This document shows, piece by piece, positions 32,465 to 43,821 of a DNA stretch of 64,000 bases (positions are counted from its first letter, which is position 1; each line of letters opens with the position of its first letter). The translations under genes were made by a program, and so were the position numbers. The DNA is from Triplophysa rosa (Eukaryota > Chordata > Actinopteri > Cypriniformes > Nemacheilidae): positions 38,894,467 to 38,958,466 of the forward strand of contig NC_079890.1 of the NCBI RefSeq assembly GCF_024868665.1, given 5' to 3'. Under the pieces are notes generated by a model. The model did not search any database, had not been told where the DNA came from, and saw only the letters and a list, made by a program, of their open reading frames with translations.

Positions 32465-34130
32465 AGTGGTGCGTTTCCTAAAAACCCAACTATCGCAAGT
32501 TTGTCGTTAAAGCACAGTCTTTCCCGAAAACATTGTTCCAACGAACATTCGCAAACAAACAGCATCGCAAAGTTGCATGCTTAGAACTACAACTCTTGAA
32601 CTGTGGTCAGAAGCATAGTTTAGACTTCATGACATAGACTTCACATACATCAAATTAACAAGCAACATGCAGTGCATTCTATATCAATCATTCGAAATAT
32701 ATGCAGATTCTATTTTACGTCTTTAAGTTTGTTAAAAGCATCAAAAAGCCGTTTTTGAAAAGTGTGCATGTTTGTAGCCCTACGTGCTCTAGGACCCTGG
32801 GGGAATCCCTGGATGGAGTGACATAAGAGGAACCTTACGAATGAATGAAATGTCATGAAAAAGCTCATTTATTATATGATTGTGATTTAACCAGACGATT
32901 TTGGGTTGACTTAAGTATTTGTGTTTAGACCTATAAATGTGAGTCATAGATTGACCCTCAAAGATGTTTTTTTACCATGAATGCCCAAAAATGCTTGCTC
33001 TTGAAAATGTAGTTGTTTTTGCATTTTATATGAAAAACTTCTTTCCCCGATCTAATATGTATATATAAGTTCTGCAAAACAAAAAATATATATCCTGAAA
33101 TAAAACAACCAAGAACAAAAATGGGATAACAGTAGTGCATGTTACTACCCCGCAACCTACGTGACATAATCAACCAATGTTGTTAAAGCGATGGATATGC
33201 AACAACGTTATTTAAGTTGCCATTTACAAAGAAAAAAGTTACTATGTTTTTGGGATGCAGTTGTGGCTAGCTAGTTAGGCCCAACCCCATTTCTACCCCT
33301 TCACTTTCCCCTACCCCTGTTTAACGCGTTCACGTGAAGCGGTAGTGCTGTCTCAATTATATTTTTGGTTGGAGGGGTAAGAAGGGCCATATAACCCTTA
33401 AAACAAGATTTTTTGGGACCTCACTCAAAACGAGCGGTATGACATTTTTAAACATGGCTGCTCACGCGAGTACAATGTAAGTCTTTTTTGGCATTACTAA
33501 GGATTTAAACAACAAATAATCATTTGGTTTGTGTTAAATTTATTCTTGTGTTCATATTCATGTTCTTGATTACTTGAAACGTTTGCAAAAAGTTTGCTAA
33601 CTTACCGCATTACAAATTGCATTGCACGATAGAACCGCAACATAAGACAAATGCAAAAAAGACACTGTAAAGCAGGCCCGTCTCCAGAATGCAATCGCAA
33701 ACAGACCGGGGGAAGCAGAAGGCGTTCCGTTTTCCCCGGTTTGTCATCGCACTTCAGGGGTCTCCCCCTCCATCCGGGGAATCGCAATGCGATAGTGTGG
33801 GGTTTGTGGTGCATTACTTTTGGCGAAAAAGTCCAGGGTCACTCTTTAGGCTGTAATCCACTAAACTGATATGACTACAGCTCACCCTGGTATCTTGGAA
33901 GTTTGTGATAAACATCGGCGCATCTCCTTTGACGTAGGAGCTGATGACGCATGACGGTGTAGTAGCGGTGTCCCATTTCTTAGAGGAATGTCTTCAACCC
34001 TTCCCCTTGCCACGCTGTTTCAAGGGGAGGGGGTAGGCGAAAGGGGTATAAAACAGTATTGGGATTAGGCCTTAGTTTTTCCAACGATGCATTGTACTAT
34101 AGTGATTAGTTAGTTGTTCAGGAAACGCAC
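32465..34130. mobile_element. 1.7-kb element with GTGCGTTTCCT-type terminal inverted repeats
   Basis: The left end GTGGTGCGTTTCCTAAAAA and right end (reverse complement) TGGTGTGCGTTTCCTGAACA form an imperfect inverted pair. The interior is non-coding and holds a second inverted-repeat unit. It lies in the intron of lectin copy B. No clean target duplication was seen. Confidence 0.5.
33277..34072. repeat. nested inverted-repeat element
   Basis: The left end TAGGCCCAACCCCATTTCTA and the right end GGGATTAGGCCT (reverse complement AGGCCTAATCCC), with pyrimidine-rich CCCCTACCCCT at one side and GGGGGTAGGCG at the other. Non-coding. Confidence 0.5.
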
Positions 34131-34215
34131 ACCAGGAAGATTTTATAGACCTGACTTTGAAAAAACGATAAAATGTTATACCTCCAAAAGGTTCTAGATT
34201 TGCCTGAATGGAAAC

Positions 34216-34981
34216 TGTCGGGACTCGAGGCTAGCACTGTTTGTTTGATCTCGTTGTGTGTGTGCACGTATGTATGCTGAGCAGGCTGGGTCTTGTCTTG
34301 GCAACCGCCTGTCGCCACTCATCAGCCCTCGTTAATCTCTGTGTTTTCACCCGGTGGTCATTTATTCAGCCCTATTTATTCTCTGTCACTTCCTCACTTC
34401 CCTTGTACGATCGTTGACTCCAGTTTATGCCGTACCTTGAGCCGTAGTACTTTACTACCCCTTGTCTTGTCGTGACCTTGATAATTATAGTGTTGTCGTG
34501 TCGTGTCGTGTGGATGTATGTTTGTTGGATTACTTTACCGTGTGGATTACTGTCTCGTTTACTTCATGTCACCCCTAACCCCTGAGGACTGCTTCCACCA
34601 CAGCACCACCCGTAACTGACCTCGCCATCGAGAACTGCATCTGGACTACGGTCTCTTCCCCTTGTTGCCGGCCACGGGCTGCCTGTTCCACCAGAGAGGC
34701 GGTTTCTGCCCGCTTCGCTCCCGCCGCTATCGCCGGGGTTATCTGCCGTCTCCCGACCTCATCTCTGCAGCTGGCTTACACGTCATCTCTGCCGCCGTCC
34801 TGCTCACACCTCTGCTGACGCTGCCGTACACTGGGTCTCCCAGTTGGCCTTGTAGTTAGCTTGGACGGTCGGACTCTTTCATTGTCTCGCTATTGAACTT
34901 TCTCAGTACACAACTGTGTGTCTTCTGCCAATAAAGCCTTGTTACCCCGCTATTGAATCAGAGTGTTTCTCAGTCGTGACA
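34216..34981 (+). mobile_element. solo LTR, 766 bp
   Basis: From TGTCGGGACTCGAGG to CAGTCGTGACA, flanked by GGAAAC on both sides (34,210-34,215 and 34,982-34,987). AATAAA lies about 50 bp before the 3' end (near 34,931), giving plus orientation. No internal genes. Inserted in the first intron of lectin copy B. Confidence 0.85.
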
Positions 34982-35157
34982 GGAAACAAAGCCAGTTGGA
35001 AAAAAAAATCTAAGTTTATACAAAGTTGTTAAAACTTTGTAGTTTTTCTTAATTTAAAAGTTGAGTTAAATTTTTGAAATAAGAATTGTTCAGAGCATGT
35101 ATAATGTTGAGAGATGTGTTGTGTGTTCTATGAGATGATGATGTGAGGTGTACTCAC

Positions 35158-35191
35158 CAGAGAGTAAGATCAGATGAATGAGTTTGTCCAT
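35158..35191 (-). pseudogene. F-type lectin copy B, signal-peptide exon
   Basis: Identical in sequence and donor to copy A (MDKLIHLILLS, phase 1). No linker exon is recognisable before the solo LTR and its FTP exon is frameshifted, so the exon has no functional partner nearby. Confidence 0.75.
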
Positions 35192-35285
35192 GTCTCTGCT
35201 GAACAAAAGGAATATGAGAAAGGAGAAGAGAAGAGAATTGAGTTTCTTCTGGGTTATGAGCAGAATTTACCTCTGGGGTTACATG

Positions 35286-35911
35286 TAGCGGATTTCACCC
35301 AGCCCCAAAAATAAATCACCGACTCCAAGCTTCTTGGTGGATCACATCTGCAGTTTATTTAAACAGAAGACACGGGACACACACACACACATCCTCAGAT
35401 CAATGGTCTGTCAGCTAAGGAATGTATGAGACAAAACAAATAAATCCCCATCCTCCATTAACACAATACTGCAAGTTCATAAATTCTGAGTCACCGTTAA
35501 GGCTAATTAGACACAATATCAGGGTAAAATAAAAATTGCACGCACCCATTTCACATTAAACATGACAAATAACATTTTCAAAGATACAGTCCACCGATAT
35601 TAAGTATATTGAACCGATAACAACATTATAAACTCGCGCTCTAAATTTGCGCGCAGGCCGCCGTAACAACCAAACACGTTTAGGCCCCACGTTCATAAAA
35701 CTCTGTGACTACGCTATATTATTAACAAGGAATCATGTAATTAAACACAATCTCTCTTTTCAACATATTCGTAATCAATATTGACTCATATTTTCCCTAT
35801 ATATAACATATCTTCGACAAAGCAGAACCGTACCTGACTCTCTCTAGTCACCGGCTGAACGGAGAGAGAGAGTCGAGCGCAATGGCACACTTCAGTGACA
35901 TCACTTACATG
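35286..35911 (-). mobile_element. LTR-like insertion in the leader/promoter of copy B
   Basis: In minus orientation it begins TGTAAGTGATGTCAC and ends ATCCGCTACA, with AATAAA near its 3' end (plus-strand TTTATTTAAAC at about 35,355). It separates the copy B leader (to about 35,275) from the conserved promoter block at 36,090-36,210. Because the flanks are palindromic (ACATGTA), I could not fix the target duplication. Confidence 0.55.
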
Positions 35912-36089
35912 TAAATATAACTTTTTTTAGAAAACGCACAATTTTCCTTGCACCATATAAAGAAAATAACCGTCTGCATGAAATTTATATAAAAAAACAT
36001 AAAATTCAGAAATTAATTAATTTCTTAAAACACTTTCAAAATAGAAGACACAAAGATTTGCTGAAAGAAAACACACATCATTACATACA

Positions 36090-36215
36090 GATGAAGATTT
36101 CACTCAGTGTGAGAGTCCTCCTCTCTTCTTCACTCTTCTAGCAATACATCAGTACATCCCTCTGGATATTTGACTCTCTCCACCCTCATGATGACATCAC
36201 CACTGACAGTTTGGA
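36090..36215 (-). promoter_or_regulatory. displaced promoter block of lectin copy B
   Basis: Matches 8,478-8,585 and 58,775-58,885 (shared words CTCTTCTTCACTCTTCTAGC and CTCTCCACCCTCATGATGAC). TGACATCA at 36,192-36,199 replaces the perfect TGACGTCA of copy A. Confidence 0.55.
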
Positions 36216-36370
36216 TGTTGAATGTATAAAACATCATTGAACCTCTGTCTAACTTTGCTAATTTCAAATGTATTTACCAATCAAATCTGCTGTCACAGAC
36301 ATACTATGGATGTCAAATTGCACATGGAAACGAGGATCTTTCTTGTGTTGGTACCAACAGAGAGGAATTT

Positions 36371-36490
36371 AGTGACCACCTTTGTGTTGATGTATTTTTT
36401 AGTGACCACCTTTGTGTTGATGTATTTTTTAGTGACCACCTTTGTGTTGATGTATTTTTTAGTGACCACCTTTGTGTTGATGTATTTTTT
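36371..36490. repeat. four perfect 30-bp tandem repeats
   Basis: The unit AGTGACCACCTTTGTGTTGA plus GTATTTTTT-type end is repeated four times without change. The related single unit upstream of copies A and D (near 8,680 and 59,040) suggests local expansion in copy B only. The repeated LVTTFVLMYF frame is incidental. Confidence 0.9.
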
Positions 36491-37231
36491 CATTTTCAAG
36501 CTTTGTTGGATTGATTTCAATCATGAACACAAGTCAATGAAAGACTGACAGAATGTTTGATTTCTTCAATACATTTCTTCTGAACTCACAGCAGTGTTTT
36601 TCTTATATGTTATGAAAAATGGTCTGTTGGAAAATAAGACATGTGATAGTATCTAGAAGATGTAAATGAAAGCAGAGAGGGATTCGATCTAAAAAGAGAG
36701 ATCAAAACATATTTTGTCTTAGAGTTTAGAACTAAAACATGCAAACAGTAACAACAAAGACCATTAGACATGACTGACTTGTTCCATCTCATACTGTTTT
36801 GTTTTGGCCTGTTTTGTTTGAAACTCATTTGTTAAGTAGATTTATTCAAATTTAGGATGCATCCCGTGTTTGTGCATGAACGACAAAGAGGGGAAAAAAG
36901 GCAAATGGTATTTAAATGATTGAACAAAGGAGAAAAGCCTTTTCTGAATGTTTATTTTACTTGTGATCTAGGTATTTTTCAACCTCTAGCAGGCTGTTAC
37001 CTGCCTTTGTTTCTTGTCAAAAAACAAGTTACCATGGCTAAAATGTTGTTTTTAAAATATTTTATGACATTATAATCATGTTTTTTTAATGTTTATGGTC
37101 AATACTGTACTTTGTGACCGCCCTAAGACAACTAAGTTATTTTATTGAAACGTTCCCATGACCAGTATAGTTCATTTCAGGTACCTTTATCTCATAGACA
37201 CTACAAATACCTATTATAGATATAGAATTGG

Positions 37232-37267
<36 letters not shown>

Positions 37268-38558
37268 GACAGCCATTCAACCCCAACAGAAGGGAGGCCA
37301 GTGAACCAGTGAAATATCAACTTATGTGAGAGGAAAGGTAGTCAGATTCTACAAGGAGGATGCCTTTTGCTTGTTTTAACATGAAGCAGTTATCATTTTC
37401 ACATCATGCATCACATTGTTTAAAATGCACTTGCGCTAATTTGTGCACCCATGGGCGTGCTGGTCTAAAAACGAGGTGTGTTGAGGCGCACTGTTGGCGC
37501 ATTGCTATTTTAAAGAAACTGAAAAAGAATTATATAAAGCGACAAGTATATGTTTTGTGTGGAAACAAACAAAAATACTGACCACATTCAACTATATTCC
37601 AAATTTCAGTGTTAGTTTCCAACGTGTGTTCACAGTGCATCAGGGGTCAGCATCACACAACACATGTCTTTACTCACTTTCAGAGCTTTGAAGTTTGGTT
37701 GCGTTGCAGTCTATGGAGGACTCCGAAAGCTCCCTGACCTCTTCAAGACGATCTGAATTTGCATTCTGAAGATAAACGGAGGTCCTAGGGTTGACGAACG
37801 ACTTAAGGGTGAGTTATTCATGACAGGATTTTTTTATTTTCCGGTGGAGGGTCCCTGTAATGGCGGCCACCCACATTCAACCCCATCCCGAGCCGCAAAT
37901 CCTAATATACTCACATACACGGAATAACATTTACCCATGTCCCCGGCACGGCAGCTTTGGCAAGGAACTCAGCAGGACCACGCCCAACAATAAAACAACC
38001 TACTCTTTTAACTTCATACATCTAACCACTATCACAAAACAGGTGTGTGCAAGTAGCGTGTAGAGGTGTGTACTCCACGGGACGTCATTGCCCCTCCCTT
38101 TTGGCTTATAAGCAATACCGACTGATAAAGAAGTGGATATATGGCGTAAAACCTCGACGACACCACTGCTGTAAGACAATGCGCCAGGCACGCCAACTGT
38201 TTTTCCCGTCGTTAAACTAGCAAAAGTGTATTCGGACTAAGGTCACTTGCGCTGTGCGCTTTAGACCATGTGCTTAGATTGTTAAATTAGGGCCTCATAC
38301 ATTCTTTCTGATTGACATTGTCATCATTGCTGAACACATTGTTTGTGTTTTTGCAGGTCACAGGTTTATTTAGCATTTAAAATATCGCCAAACAATTTAA
38401 AAAGCAAAGTACAGATGTGAACAATATAGAAATTAAACAAGTGTCAATAAAACTATGGGGAAGTAGACTTCAAAAGTCGTAATCAGATTTACAAAAAATG
38501 GGATCTTGTGGAATGCTGTACAATGAAATAAACAGCAAATTAAATTAAAAACTATGTA
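36491..38558. other. upstream of copy B and intergenic
   Basis: 36,490-36,600 and 36,790-36,895 are shared with the upstream regions of copies A and D. 37,236-37,267 is a (TATC)n microsatellite. 37,430-37,640 and 37,860-38,220 look like dispersed repeats; no gene was recognised. Confidence 0.5.
37236..37267. repeat. (TATC)n microsatellite
   Basis: About eight tetranucleotide units. Confidence 0.9.
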
Positions 38559-38830
38559 AGCTAGTGTTGCTCTACACACTTTGTCTCAGACTATGACACA
38601 CAACTACACAACTAACAACACAAATATAGTGATGAGGATTATAATGAGATTGAAATGATGATATTCAGCAGTGATGTGAACACCACGTCATTCACACCAG
38701 ATCAATGATAGAGAAGAATAGAAATCACTGAATGAAACGAATGAGCATTTGCCTTAAAGATTCAGTGTGTGTATCCAGATTAAAGATGTTTCACACAAGA
38801 ACCTGTAAATAAAAACAAAGATTCGGTAAA
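38559..38830. other. 3' flank of copy C shared with 60.77-60.97 kb
   Basis: The words CAACTAACAACACAAA, AGAAATCACTGAA and CAGATTAAAGATGTTT recur at 60,800-60,950. On the minus strand TTTATTTACAG/GTTCTTG could be a splice acceptor for a 3' UTR exon. This links copy C with another lectin unit lying to the right of the window. Confidence 0.5.
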
Positions 38831-39032
38831 TCATGTATTCTATGTATAACAGAGTGGTCCTTAGTGAATTTTCAATGAAAAGCTCTCGACTAAACTGATC
38901 TCCATTTAACTGTCGCACCCAAAATAGCTGCAATTGTGAGGATTTTGAAACAGATATAAAATAATTTGGATTTTGATTTTAGATCAATAGATCTACTTTG
39001 TACTTTCACATGAAAGAGTTTTTCTCTGTTGA

Positions 39033-39146
39033 TCAGTCAAGTTTTAAAGTGTGTGTACTTTCCTCCGTCTGTTCTTCTTCTTCCTCAGGTAGTTGTGTCC
39101 AGGACAGATTAAAATCAGAGATGTGTGATGCCAGAGCAGACTGCAG
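39033..39146 (-). CDS. lectin copy C, C-terminal tail exon 2 with stop
   Basis: After a TTTTAG acceptor the phase-0 frame reads LQSALASHISDFNLSWTQLP, then EEEEEQTEES and a TGA at 39,035-39,033. The preceding exon ends ILHQ at a GTGAGA donor only 152 bp away. Joined, the tail alternates hydrophobic residues like the conserved C-terminal tail found after the lectin domain in many fish C-type lectins (pattern ILxQ...L...LSW...P). That comparison is from memory; the exon structure is seen directly. Confidence 0.6.
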   Translation of the reverse strand: MQSALASHISDFNLSWTQLPEEEEEQTEESTHTLKLD

Positions 39147-39298
39147 CTAAAATTCATCAAAGATTTCAATTATACTGTCATTTCTCATTCTCTCATCATC
39201 ACTCATCTCATATATTTACACACATCAAACACTCTCATATGTCACTTCTCTCTTAAATCATCACTTTTACTTTTGTATTTTAAGACTCTTTTTCTCAC

Positions 39299-39387
39299 CT
39301 GATGGAGGATTTTGTCGCTCTCAGCAGCTACATCACCACTGGAGGAGAACTTCAGCCTCAGAAAGTATTTATTTCTGTGCCCTAAAA
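39299..39387 (-). CDS. lectin copy C, C-terminal tail exon 1
   Basis: Acceptor TCTTGCAG, two bases completing a phase-1 codon, then LGHRNKYFLRLKFSSSGDVA and AESDKILHQ up to the GTGAGA donor. The phase fits the phase-1 end of the last FTP exon at 40,940. The segment has no cysteine and no membrane span. It is probably a fold appended to the lectin domains; function unknown. Confidence 0.6.
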
Positions 39388-39538
39388 CTGCAAGACACAG
39401 ATTAAACAGTCATATACAAATAATAACATCGCAAGAGGACACCAAAGAACCAAAGCAGAAAGTTAGTTCAGTACAACAAAGTATTTTGTTATAAGTACAC
39501 AAAATATTTGAAAAGTTTAGTTATATTGTAGAGTTATA

Positions 39539-39772
39539 GGGGCGGTTTCCCAGACAAGGATTATCTTAAACCAGGACTAGGCTTTAGTTAAATTAGGATA
39601 ATTAAGTTGTTTTAAAAACATACGAAAAAAATATTACTGTGTGCATCTTGAGACAAACCAATCAGAGTGATATATTTTAAGATATGTCAGTGCAAGTTGT
39701 TTTCGATCAAGGCATCTCTCACATTTAAGTTAGTCTGAGACTAGGCTTAAACCCTGTCCAGGAAACCGCCCC
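39539..39772. repeat. MITE, 234 bp
   Basis: The ends GGGGCGGTTTCCCAGACAAG and its inverted partner CCAGGAAACCGCCCC are flanked by ATA on both sides, a 3-bp duplication fitting a Harbinger-like MITE. It carries the ACCAGGACTAGGCTTTAG word of a common vertebrate-type MITE. Confidence 0.75.
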
Positions 39773-40252
39773 ATAGTGTTCACAAGGATCTATAAAAATA
39801 ACTAAAAACTTTGCATTCTGTCAGGCAAGTGATGTCACTTTGTAAAGAAACACATGACCAATTCAATTTTAACCAATTCATGTTCTGTAGTTTACACAGA
39901 AACAATGAAGGTATCGTTTTCGAAAACTTTGAAACCTACAGTATTTTTGAAAAATGTGCCTGCGGTCATGTAAATGAATAGCCAAAACGCATAAAAAGCT
40001 TTCTGTTTTGTAAACGGCCCCAAACACTCAAGAATCTAAATCAAAATTAAATCAGTAAATAAAACAAGTATTAGAAAATCTATCAAAAGTGAAATAATCA
40101 TGTGTGAGCGATCTCATCATTAATCTCATTCTTCCATTCAGTCGTGTTTGACTCATATGAACTGATATCAACACACTTTCACAACACAGTTTGATTTACA
40201 AATACAAACACTGAAATACACAGCATCACATAAACACAATATTGATATTAAA

Positions 40253-40560
40253 GCAATAAGCCCCAAGAAGCAGTGGGTTACTCCGCTTCACGTCGTGCCA
40301 CAGCGCCCTTAGCTGTTATAAAATGCACTGTAACCCACTGCTTCTTGGGGCTTATTGCTTTTATAAAACAGTTATTCCATATGCGTGGCAAGGTTTCATA
40401 AAATAAAGTAATAAAATGATATTTAGGCTATGTGGTGCAGTCAGCCGTTATAAATCGGGGTATTTTATATCTGCTTATAACTCCGCTCAGCCAATCAGAA
40501 TCAAGGACCAGAAACTGACCGTTTTATAAAATGTAATTAAAATATAGACAAAACCGAGCG
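40253..40560. repeat. hairpin-headed MITE
   Basis: Starts with a perfect 30-bp inverted pair (arms about 40,253-40,282 and 40,333-40,362, AAGCAATAAGCCCC type), followed by TATAAAACAGTTATTCCATA and the CAGCCAATCAGAATC word. Relatives with a similar hairpin or body lie at 42,110-42,340 and 55,825-56,275. Confidence 0.6.
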
Positions 40561-40587
40561 GAAATGTAATTCCATTTTCTGAGTAAT

Positions 40588-40855
40588 TGTGACAGTCATA
40601 CTGTATTCTGTTCTGTTTTGGTCTTCTGTGCCTTATTGTGCTCCTTATTAGTTAATTAGTCCCTCACCTGATTTAGTTTACCCCATTATGTTCCCCTGTG
40701 TATTCAAGCCTGTCTGTCCCTCTAGCTCATTTTGCGGTTTTAAGTTGATATGTTTGGTTGTTGCTACTCTGTTTTCTTTCTGTCTGGATTTCTGATTAAA
40801 GCTCTTTTTGGAATATACTCCTAGCCGTGCTCTTCATACAAACCCTTCTGTGACA
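40588..40855 (+). mobile_element. 268-bp solo LTR (TRIM-sized)
   Basis: Starts TGTGACAGTCATACTG and ends CCCTTCTGTGACA. The exact 5-bp duplication GTAAT lies at 40,583-40,587 and 40,856-40,860. ATTAAA near 40,795 is the likely polyadenylation signal. It sits in the region between the last FTP exon and the tail of lectin copy C. Confidence 0.8.
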
Positions 40856-40939
40856 GTAATCACTCATATCATTCATTATAATAAATATTATATTATTATA
40901 ATTTACCAGCTCCACCAAATAGTATGTTTTACAAATTAC

Positions 40940-41079
40940 ATTTTCCATGGACCTCCACCTCACACAGAGCAAGAGCAGATGTACTTCCAGAGATGACCAC
41001 ATTCACATAACGTCCCACCATCCCATGACACGAGTAACTGATGGTGTAACCAAGTAGAAAACCAGAAGTCACAGCACAT
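40940..41079 (-). CDS. lectin copy C, second FTP domain, exon 2
   Basis: Acceptor CTCTAG, then CAVTSGFLLGYTISYSCHG, GRYVNVVISGS and LALCEVEVHGK. Phase 2 in, phase 1 out at a T/GTAATT donor. The next compatible exon is the tail at 39,387. Read-through instead would stop after CNL (TAA near 40,929). Both ends are possible; conserved phase favours splicing. Confidence 0.8.
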
Positions 41080-41160
41080 CTAGAGAGAGAGAGAAAATCA
41101 ATTGTTTATGTGTTAATGTTTAAATCAATCAATCAATGAAAGGTGTCCAAGTGATTTCAC

Positions 41161-41440
41161 CTGGGATTGTTGTTTCCATTGTTATCCAAAGAGTTTCCAA
41201 TACGAATCTCTGCTCCATTGGTTTGATCCTCACAGCACCCTGGTCTAGCAGTGATGATCACTGTACTGATGTCATAATAATCCAGAAGATCCAACCTCCA
41301 CCATGGGTTACTCTCAGATGTTGTAGCAGAGCAGAATGAACCCGTATCTGGGCCATATCTCAAACCATCAATGGCATTTTCAGCGTCCCAGTCGTTAAAT
41401 GTGGATGAGTGTGTTGGCGTTCCTTTAAAGGCTAAATTCT
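41161..41440 (-). CDS. lectin copy C, second FTP domain, exon 1
   Basis: 280-bp phase-1 to phase-2 exon between CTCTAG and GTGAAA. It encodes ENLAFKGTPTHSSTF, NAIDGLRYG, NPWWRLDLLDYYDI, VIITARPGCCEDQ and NGAEIRIGNSL. It keeps the adjacent CC pair of canonical F-type lectins, but the fucose triad reads Ala for His, Asp to Gly, and Gln for the final Arg/Lys. Sugar specificity is therefore probably altered or lost. Confidence 0.9.
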
Positions 41441-43541
41441 CTAGAAAAATAGATATAGATACGCATTTAAAGATCAGCCAGTTTGGTTTTAAGCCAAGAC
41501 ACGGGGTTCAAACAAGAAGAACATGAATTTAGGTTTTTAACCATTTGTAAATTTAGGGCAGTGTTTACTAAATACTGCAAATGAGCGTGAGATCATAATT
41601 TCAAATAAAGTGCAAATGAGAGTAAGAACTGGAACGTATAGTTTTATCATTCTTATAAGTTAAGCATATTTATGTTTGTTTTAGACGATTCTTACAAGTT
41701 ACGCCTGTTTCACACATACTCCGTTTGCATTGCGTATGCGGTGCATATTTTTTTATGTGCCCATGTTAACAGATTAGATCATTCATACAGCATGTGCGGT
41801 CCGTCCGTTGCAGTTGCAGTGCTGCAGTGCAGCAGTCGTTTACGCATTGAGTCTATTTTTGCTGTACAGCACAGATTGATTTAAAGCGATAGCACACCTA
41901 TCATGCTCAAAATCACACCAATTGAGATTAATCTCACCATGAATGCGTGTAATTAAAGTAAGCCACTAATTTCACAGTCATCTTATCGCTTTGATTTCGG
42001 GATAAAGCAAGTAAAATCTAAACACTTACCAGGTGTTGCAAAAACACATAATCTGGTAAAAATTATATCTAAAAGTCTATTTTTATGTAAGACATTGCAC
42101 AGTTTGTTATAATGCATTTATTACATGGCTCATGGAATGCTTGATTCTGATTGGCCAGTCGTGACATTTGCAGGTTGGTTATTCCCAGATAACAACCTAT
42201 CCAAATTTATAACACCCGGTAACCCGGATGCAGCAAATCATTTTGACAGGTTTTTTTGACTAATTAAATATAACTATATCTTTTTATAACATATGTGACA
42301 TTATATTTACAAATGATTAAACCAAATTGCCTGTTCGTGACATCTGAATGTATATGTGTGAAACATCCGTTAATCTCCTTTTTTTCTGTTAAGAATGGTG
42401 TTTATTTTTTCAGGCGTATAAAATCTTTGATTGGTCTAATTTAAATTTATAAAAGTAACACTGTCTTCACCGGATGCAGTGCGACGTGACAGAAGACAAT
42501 AGAACGAATTAGAACCCCTTATAATTTTACATTTTCGCCACACTGGGTGCAGCGTGGTCGCATCCGGTGTAGACTCTCGCTGCATCTGAAACCGCATACT
42601 ATGACCGTACGTACTGATTTAAATGAAGTACCTACCTATCGACTATTAAAACATTACGTTCTATATAGTATGTGTTTTTTTATTATTTGCACTGTAATCA
42701 CTATATGTGTTAATTTAAATTGATTAGGCAGCATTGTGATCATCTAACATGCGAATATTTTCAGAAAACTGGGTTAAGCACCTACTGTTGGCCATTTTGT
42801 TTGTAAGTTGTTCGGTGTCATACTTTTTCCACAAAGCTGTGTGATTTACACTAAAGAGAACAATGAGCTTATTTTATGCTGCAGTCGTTCTTCACTGACT
42901 TCACTGACTAGTAAGTCAGACTAAAGGTCTCAGCATACTACATTCGAAATCAAAAAACGACCGTCTGTGACCTGAATTCGAACAAAATCTGGTCCAAACG
43001 ACAATTCGTTTCACTAGTTCGCCGCATCAAACCAAACAGAACTCTCCGGGAAAGTTTGTGTTGGCCGGTAAACACCCTCGAGCCACCATTGGTCCATTAC
43101 GTAATAGGTGGGTGTGTTATGTAGCGCCGCCTGGTCTGTGGGAAATAACGCGTCATTTTATTTATCTAAGGTGAGGTCAGATAAGGTCTACATAAAAAAA
43201 AAAGAAAAACATTTGAGCAGCATGAATGCTTTTGAATGTCGCGTAGCAGAAGCTATTTGCATACGTCATGTAAACCCCACCTCCAGAGACAAAGGGGTGT
43301 TGGATTGTTCGAAAATACTATACCGTCTCTCAACGTTTTCGAGCTTCGTTTTACCCCCAAACACAGAACGAAAGCGCAATTCGCCTGGACTATGCCGAGC
43401 CTTTAAAACTAATTCTTAGACGGCCCCAGTTGTTATATCAGGGATTAACAGACCTTGGAATGCCGCGAATGGCCATAGCACTGTTTAATTACAGACTGGG
43501 AATGATTATTTATCATTTTTAATCATTCCATAATTCATTAC
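41441..43541. other. intron between the two FTP domains of copy C
   Basis: 2.1 kb, non-coding. 42,110-42,340 is a MITE body (TGATTCTGATTGGCCAGTCG) also found inverted at 56,040-56,275. 42,900-43,440 is a GC-richer repeat-like block with no gene motif. Confidence 0.6.
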
Positions 43542-43681
43542 CTGTTTCATAGACCTCCACTTCACACAGAGTGAGATGAGCTGTACGTCCAGACCTGACC
43601 ACATTCACATAACGTCCCTCCATCCCATGACATGAGTAACTGACAGTATTACCAGGTAGAGGATCAGGGATTACAGCACAT
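43542..43681 (-). CDS. lectin copy C, first FTP domain, exon 2
   Basis: Acceptor CTCTAG, then CAVIPDPLPGNTVSYSCHG, EGRYVNVVRSGR and LTLCEVEVYET. It ends in phase 1 at G/GTAATG, exactly the phase needed to join ENLAF of the next FTP exon at 41,440. This supports a tandem two-domain lectin, an arrangement known from other fish. Confidence 0.85.
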
Positions 43682-43821
43682 CTAGAGAGAGAGAGAATCA
43701 ATCAATCTCTATAGAGGCGTTTCAATCAATCAATCAATAAAACAATCTGCCAATCAATCAATCAACCAATCAAACAATCAATCAATAAAAAGTGTTTAGG
43801 TGATTTCATGAATAACTTTAC

